Shown here: in pieces, positions 4,964 through 7,986 of the stretch
Layout of the letters: each line of letters begins with the position of its first letter
Numbering within the stretch: the stretch's first letter is position 1
Source of the DNA: Clostridiales bacterium
GTDB taxonomy: Bacteria; Bacillota; Clostridia; Lachnospirales; Lachnospiraceae
Length of the DNA stretch: 7,986 nucleotides
Direction of reading: 5' to 3'
Assembly: GCA_019420425.1 (NCBI GenBank)
Contig: JAHZHG010000033.1
Location: 1-7,986, forward strand
The notes under the pieces: model-generated
The model's input: the letters and a program-made list of their open reading frames with translations, nothing else
What the model was told of the DNA's origin: nothing
Database searches by the model: none
Program-made: the position numbers and the translations under genes

Positions 4964-7147
4964 TCATCCGGCGGAAATCTTTGTTTCTTCTCTGGTACTC
5001 TCTACCCGGTAACGCTTCCCTCTCCACCACACGGTATAGCTCAGCTTTTCCCATTCCCGGGGAAGACTGGCCTTCACACAAAGCTCCTCTCCTGCCGGAT
5101 ACAGACCGCCAAAGCCTTCTACGGCAGTCATGTATGCCCCTCCGGCCGCAGCCGGATGCGTTCCGCCGATATAAATCAGCCCTGCCCATTCCTTTCCGCC
5201 GTCCGTCAGGTCTGCCCTGGCGGATTTGGTAAAAAACGGATATGCTTTCTCCGGCATACCGCACCGGCACGCCAGCATGGCGTACATACAGGCGCTTAAG
5301 GATGAGCCGTGCTCTGTCCTTGGCTCGTAATATTCCCAGTTTGCCCGGTTCACGTCCGCAGAATACTCTCCCGGAAACAGGCTGAGCATGGTCACCACAT
5401 CCGCCTGCTTGATTACCCGTGTATGGGAGGCCACGCCATAGGCCCCTCCCCAGTATTCCTTCGGGTGCTTCAGCCTGCTTCGCACGGTATCCACCGACAC
5501 GTCCTCAAGGGCAAAATATCCGTCAAACTGAGGGATAACTCCATCCTTTCCCGGCTTCTGAAGATACAGCCGCCCGGAGGCATCGCCAAATTGTTCGATC
5601 AGCTCTTCCACCGGATATGCAGCCCTGACCCGCCCGGCGGTTTCTGGGGACAGGCGGTCCAGATTTTCCAAAAGCCCTCTGGCCGCGTCCAGGGTAAACC
5701 TGGCCATCCGGTTTGTATAGGCGTTGTTGTTCACCCGTTCGTGGTATTCATCCGGGCCGATCACATCAAGTATCTCATACTGATCCCGGCAGGCCCGCCT
5801 GACCAGCAGGCTATAATAAAACCGTGCACACTCGATCACGGTCTCAATGCCGCCGTCCTCCAAAAGGGAGTCATCCCCGGTCACTGCGCCGTAGCGCATG
5901 ATCCCGTAGGCGACTGCCGAGGAAATATGATACTGCTTATCCCGGAAATACGTCCGCATCGGACGCCCGGTAAATACATCCACTACATTGTAATCCGTAC
6001 AGGCGTCATATCCTCCCTCCTGACTCTCCCAAGCATAAAATGCGCCGTCCCAGCCATACTGCTTCGCCTTCTCTTTTGCGCCCTCCAGCGTATCCACCCG
6101 GTATTTCATCAGCGTGCGGGCCACCCTGGGGTCGGTGAACAGAAAGAAGTCCAGCATGAACATTTCCGTATCCCAGAAAACGGCGCCCTTGTACGTCTGT
6201 CCGGACAGGCCGCGCGCCGGAATAGACATGCTTTCGGCATGAGCGGGCGCAATACAGAGCAGCTGATAAATCGAATAGTTCAGGCTCTCCATCGCCAGAT
6301 CGTCCCCCTGGATGAGCACCTCCGCATCCTGCCACTTCTTTTCCCACTCTGCGGCGTGCCGTTCCTTCGTCCGTTCATAGCCGTCGCGGATAAAGCGGTT
6401 CAGCAAAAGCCTTCCCTCGCCCTTTCCAAATTCCTCATCCTTGCTGGTAAAGACCACGATTCCCTTATCCAGAGTGTATAGTTTCCCCGGCTCGCTGATA
6501 AAGCTGTATCTGGTCATTGCCTCATCGCCCATAAACAGGTGCGTTTTCTCCCTGGGGAAATCGGTGACGGACTGTTCCATCACCGTTACCATCTCTCCCT
6601 TTTCATGGGTAATGGCCTGTACCACTGCCCCGTCCCCGTCTTTTTCTTTGTCCATGCGGTCGTAATGGGGGCCATGGATATCCCACACCGCACCGTCTAT
6701 TCCCGTATACAGCTCCACTCGGGCATGATAATCCACCGTTACGCTGTACCGCATTCCAATCAAGTGTACCTCATCCCGTGAGGCGAACCGTTCCGAACGG
6801 ACACATACCTCTCCCCGGTCTGTTTTCCACCTGGTGAGCCGGCTCCAGATCCCCTTCCGGTAGTCCAGTTCCATCTCATGCTCCAGGGGCTCCGTTTCGG
6901 GAAGTGCATACCGTCTGCCATCCACGCGGATATACGTCAGTAATCCGTTCGGCGCATTCAGCGGTTCCCTCCAGCCGTCCCCCACCTGGTCAAAAATCCC
7001 GGCGAGATTGACAGCAACGAGTTCCTTTTTGGTGTACTCCTCCAGGGTTCCCCGGATGCCCAGATAGCCGTTCCCGGTAAAAAACCGGTTTCCAAGCGTG
7101 GGAATCCGCTCTTCACTGTAATCCGTTTCCCGAATTTTCCAGTCCAT
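4964..7147 (-). CDS. GH65 family inverting disaccharide phosphorylase (kojibiose/nigerose phosphorylase-like)
   Basis: GH65 phosphorylases cleave an alpha-glucosidic bond with inorganic phosphate, releasing beta-glucose 1-phosphate. The 727-residue product has the family layout. An N-terminal beta-sandwich covers about residues 1-260 (TGNGYLGIRG at 24-33) and is followed by a helical linker. The (alpha/alpha)6 barrel begins near 295, with ARGLSGQTYKGAVFWDTEMF at 311-330, and a short C-terminal domain follows about residue 685. The general acid is Glu467 in IGPDEYHERVNNNAYTN. YEPRTEHGSSLS (608-619) and GGTHPAAAGGAY (661-672) form the phosphate pocket region. No signal peptide is seen, so it acts in the cytoplasm. 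The ATG at 7147 directly follows the stop of the upstream GH65 gene, and GGAGGGG in that gene's last codons serves as its ribosome binding site. pgmB nearby supports a phosphorylase rather than a hydrolase. The linkage specificity (alpha-1,2, 1,3, 1,4 or trehalose) is unresolved. Confidence 0.9.
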   Translation of the reverse strand: MDWKIRETDYSEERIPTLGNRFFTGNGYLGIRGTLEEYTKKELVAVNLAGIFDQVGDGWREPLNAPNGLLTYIRVDGRRYALPETEPLEHEMELDYRKGIWSRLTRWKTDRGEVCVRSERFASRDEVHLIGMRYSVTVDYHARVELYTGIDGAVWDIHGPHYDRMDKEKDGDGAVVQAITHEKGEMVTVMEQSVTDFPREKTHLFMGDEAMTRYSFISEPGKLYTLDKGIVVFTSKDEEFGKGEGRLLLNRFIRDGYERTKERHAAEWEKKWQDAEVLIQGDDLAMESLNYSIYQLLCIAPAHAESMSIPARGLSGQTYKGAVFWDTEMFMLDFFLFTDPRVARTLMKYRVDTLEGAKEKAKQYGWDGAFYAWESQEGGYDACTDYNVVDVFTGRPMRTYFRDKQYHISSAVAYGIMRYGAVTGDDSLLEDGGIETVIECARFYYSLLVRRACRDQYEILDVIGPDEYHERVNNNAYTNRMARFTLDAARGLLENLDRLSPETAGRVRAAYPVEELIEQFGDASGRLYLQKPGKDGVIPQFDGYFALEDVSVDTVRSRLKHPKEYWGGAYGVASHTRVIKQADVVTMLSLFPGEYSADVNRANWEYYEPRTEHGSSLSACMYAMLACRCGMPEKAYPFFTKSARADLTDGGKEWAGLIYIGGTHPAAAGGAYMTAVEGFGGLYPAGEELCVKASLPREWEKLSYTVWWRGKRYRVESTREETKISAG

Positions 7148-7986
7148 TTATCCCCTCCAGTCTCCGGGAATAGCCATACATACCGGCTGGCCTCCCAGGG
7201 TTATCTTTTTTCCGTACAGAATGAGCTCCACCGGCTGCCCATGCTCTGTGCTGACGGTTGTCTGCGCGTCTTTTACCCGCACGGTCAGCACCTCTCCCTG
7301 GTAATGCAGGCGGAAGGAATAGCCCTTCCACTGCTTAGGCAGCACCGGATTCAGGGAAAGCCCCTCTCCGTCCGAACGCAGTCCGCCAAAGCCGTAGACA
7401 ATATTCATCCACGCCGCTGCGATGGAGGTGGTATGGATCCCCTCTCCGCTGTTCCGGTTATAGTTATCCAGATCCATCCGCGTGGCAAAGCCGAAAAACG
7501 CATACGCCTCCTCCCGTTTTTTCAGCTGAGTGGCCAGAATCGAGTGCACCGAGGGGGAAAGCGAGCTTTCATGGATACATCTCGGCTCATAGTATTCATA
7601 ATTTTTCCGCAGCTCCTCTTCACTAAAGGAGCTGTTGAACAGCAGCATCAGCATCAGCACATCCGGCTGCTTGATCATATCGTTGCGGTAAATCCGGTCA
7701 TAGGACCAGTGGCTGTACAACGGAAAATCCTCCCGCGGAATCTGATCCACGTCCACATGAGGCAGCATAAAATAGCCCTCATGCTGCTCATACAGCCCGG
7801 TATCCGCCTGATAAGGGATGTACATCCGGTCGGCCATCTGCGCCCACCTGTCCCCCTCTTCTTCCCGGTAGCCGGTCTTTGCGGCAGCCCGCGCGTAGGC
7901 CTCGGGCCGTTTTTCCCGGAGAAACCGGATGGAGTCCAGGGTATAGCGGAAGGTAAACCGCCCCATATAGTTGGTATAGCAGTTGT
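7148..7986 (-). CDS. GH65 family phosphorylase, C-terminal 278 residues (5' part beyond right edge; maltose phosphorylase-like)
   Basis: The frame is open from the right edge, beginning NCYTNYMGRF, which is the sequence just after the catalytic Glu block of GH65 enzymes. The gene therefore starts well beyond 7986 and the general acid is not in view. Within the visible part are the barrel helices, YYEPRCIHESSLSPSVHS and DLDNYNRNSGEGIHTTS (GIHTTS at 7441-7424). GFGGLR and a C-terminal beta domain ending GDWRG follow. The HESSLS, DLDNYN and GIHTTS versions resemble maltose phosphorylase-type members more than the downstream GH65 protein does. The pair are therefore diverged paralogues rather than a recent duplication. 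Its TAA stop abuts the ATG of the next gene with no gap, indicating one operon with translational coupling. The substrate is uncertain; the family assignment is secure. Confidence 0.9.
   Translation of the reverse strand, partial: NCYTNYMGRFTFRYTLDSIRFLREKRPEAYARAAAKTGYREEEGDRWAQMADRMYIPYQADTGLYEQHEGYFMLPHVDVDQIPREDFPLYSHWSYDRIYRNDMIKQPDVLMLMLLFNSSFSEEELRKNYEYYEPRCIHESSLSPSVHSILATQLKKREEAYAFFGFATRMDLDNYNRNSGEGIHTTSIAAAWMNIVYGFGGLRSDGEGLSLNPVLPKQWKGYSFRLHYQGEVLTVRVKDAQTTVSTEHGQPVELILYGKKITLGGQPVCMAIPGDWRG

Noticed and set aside
5309..6481. Long open frame on the plus strand opposite the GH65 gene
   Set aside because: It lies wholly antisense to a well-supported GH65 gene, has no recognisable domain, and its composition (rich in His, Pro, Arg) is typical of a shadow frame in GC-rich DNA.

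Overview
The window looks like a chromosomal segment from a Gram-positive member of the Clostridia, most likely Lachnospiraceae. This rests on the gene order rpmE - DUF1385 (YqhQ-like) - prmC - prfA, strong AGGAGG-type ribosome binding sites, sigma-A-type promoters, and a LacI-family regulator beside family GH65 phosphorylases and a beta-phosphoglucomutase. Genus cannot be assigned by eye. No mobile element, tRNA, rRNA, CRISPR array or phage gene was seen.

Layout. Positions 1-2933 carry a translation-related cluster on the minus strand, read from high to low coordinates: rpmE (ribosomal protein L31), a DUF1385 membrane protein, prmC (release-factor glutamine methyltransferase) and the first 218 codons of prfA (release factor 1), which runs off the left edge. 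DUF1385, prmC and prfA are joined by 4-base or shorter start/stop overlaps. A hairpin followed by a T-rich tract lies between rpmE and DUF1385, in the same 79 bases as a possible 21-codon reading frame. rpmE has a clear extended -10 promoter and a hairpin-rich leader of about 160 nt, a good candidate for an autoregulatory L31 leader RNA.

Positions 3136-7986 carry an alpha-glucoside phosphorolysis locus. pgmB (minus) and a LacI-family repressor gene (plus) diverge from a 97-base regulatory region. That region holds overlapping promoters in both directions and one TAACGTTA palindrome placed to act on both. The repressor gene converges on two back-to-back GH65 phosphorylase genes on the minus strand. 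The upstream GH65 gene enters from beyond the right edge, so its promoter is not visible.

How the genes work together. The GH65 enzymes would split alpha-linked glucose disaccharides with phosphate to give beta-glucose 1-phosphate. Beta-phosphoglucomutase turns that into glucose 6-phosphate for glycolysis, and the LacI-type protein probably senses a related sugar. The substrate linkage (maltose, kojibiose, nigerose, trehalose or other) cannot be settled from the sequence. In the left cluster, PrmC methylates the GGQ glutamine of the release factor encoded just downstream. Intergenic gaps are all short (the longest is 202 bases), and no gene-free stretch exceeds 300 bases. I found no clearly new system. 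The most interesting signals are the structured rpmE leader, the shared operator/promoter region, and the hairpin plus mini-ORF between rpmE and DUF1385.
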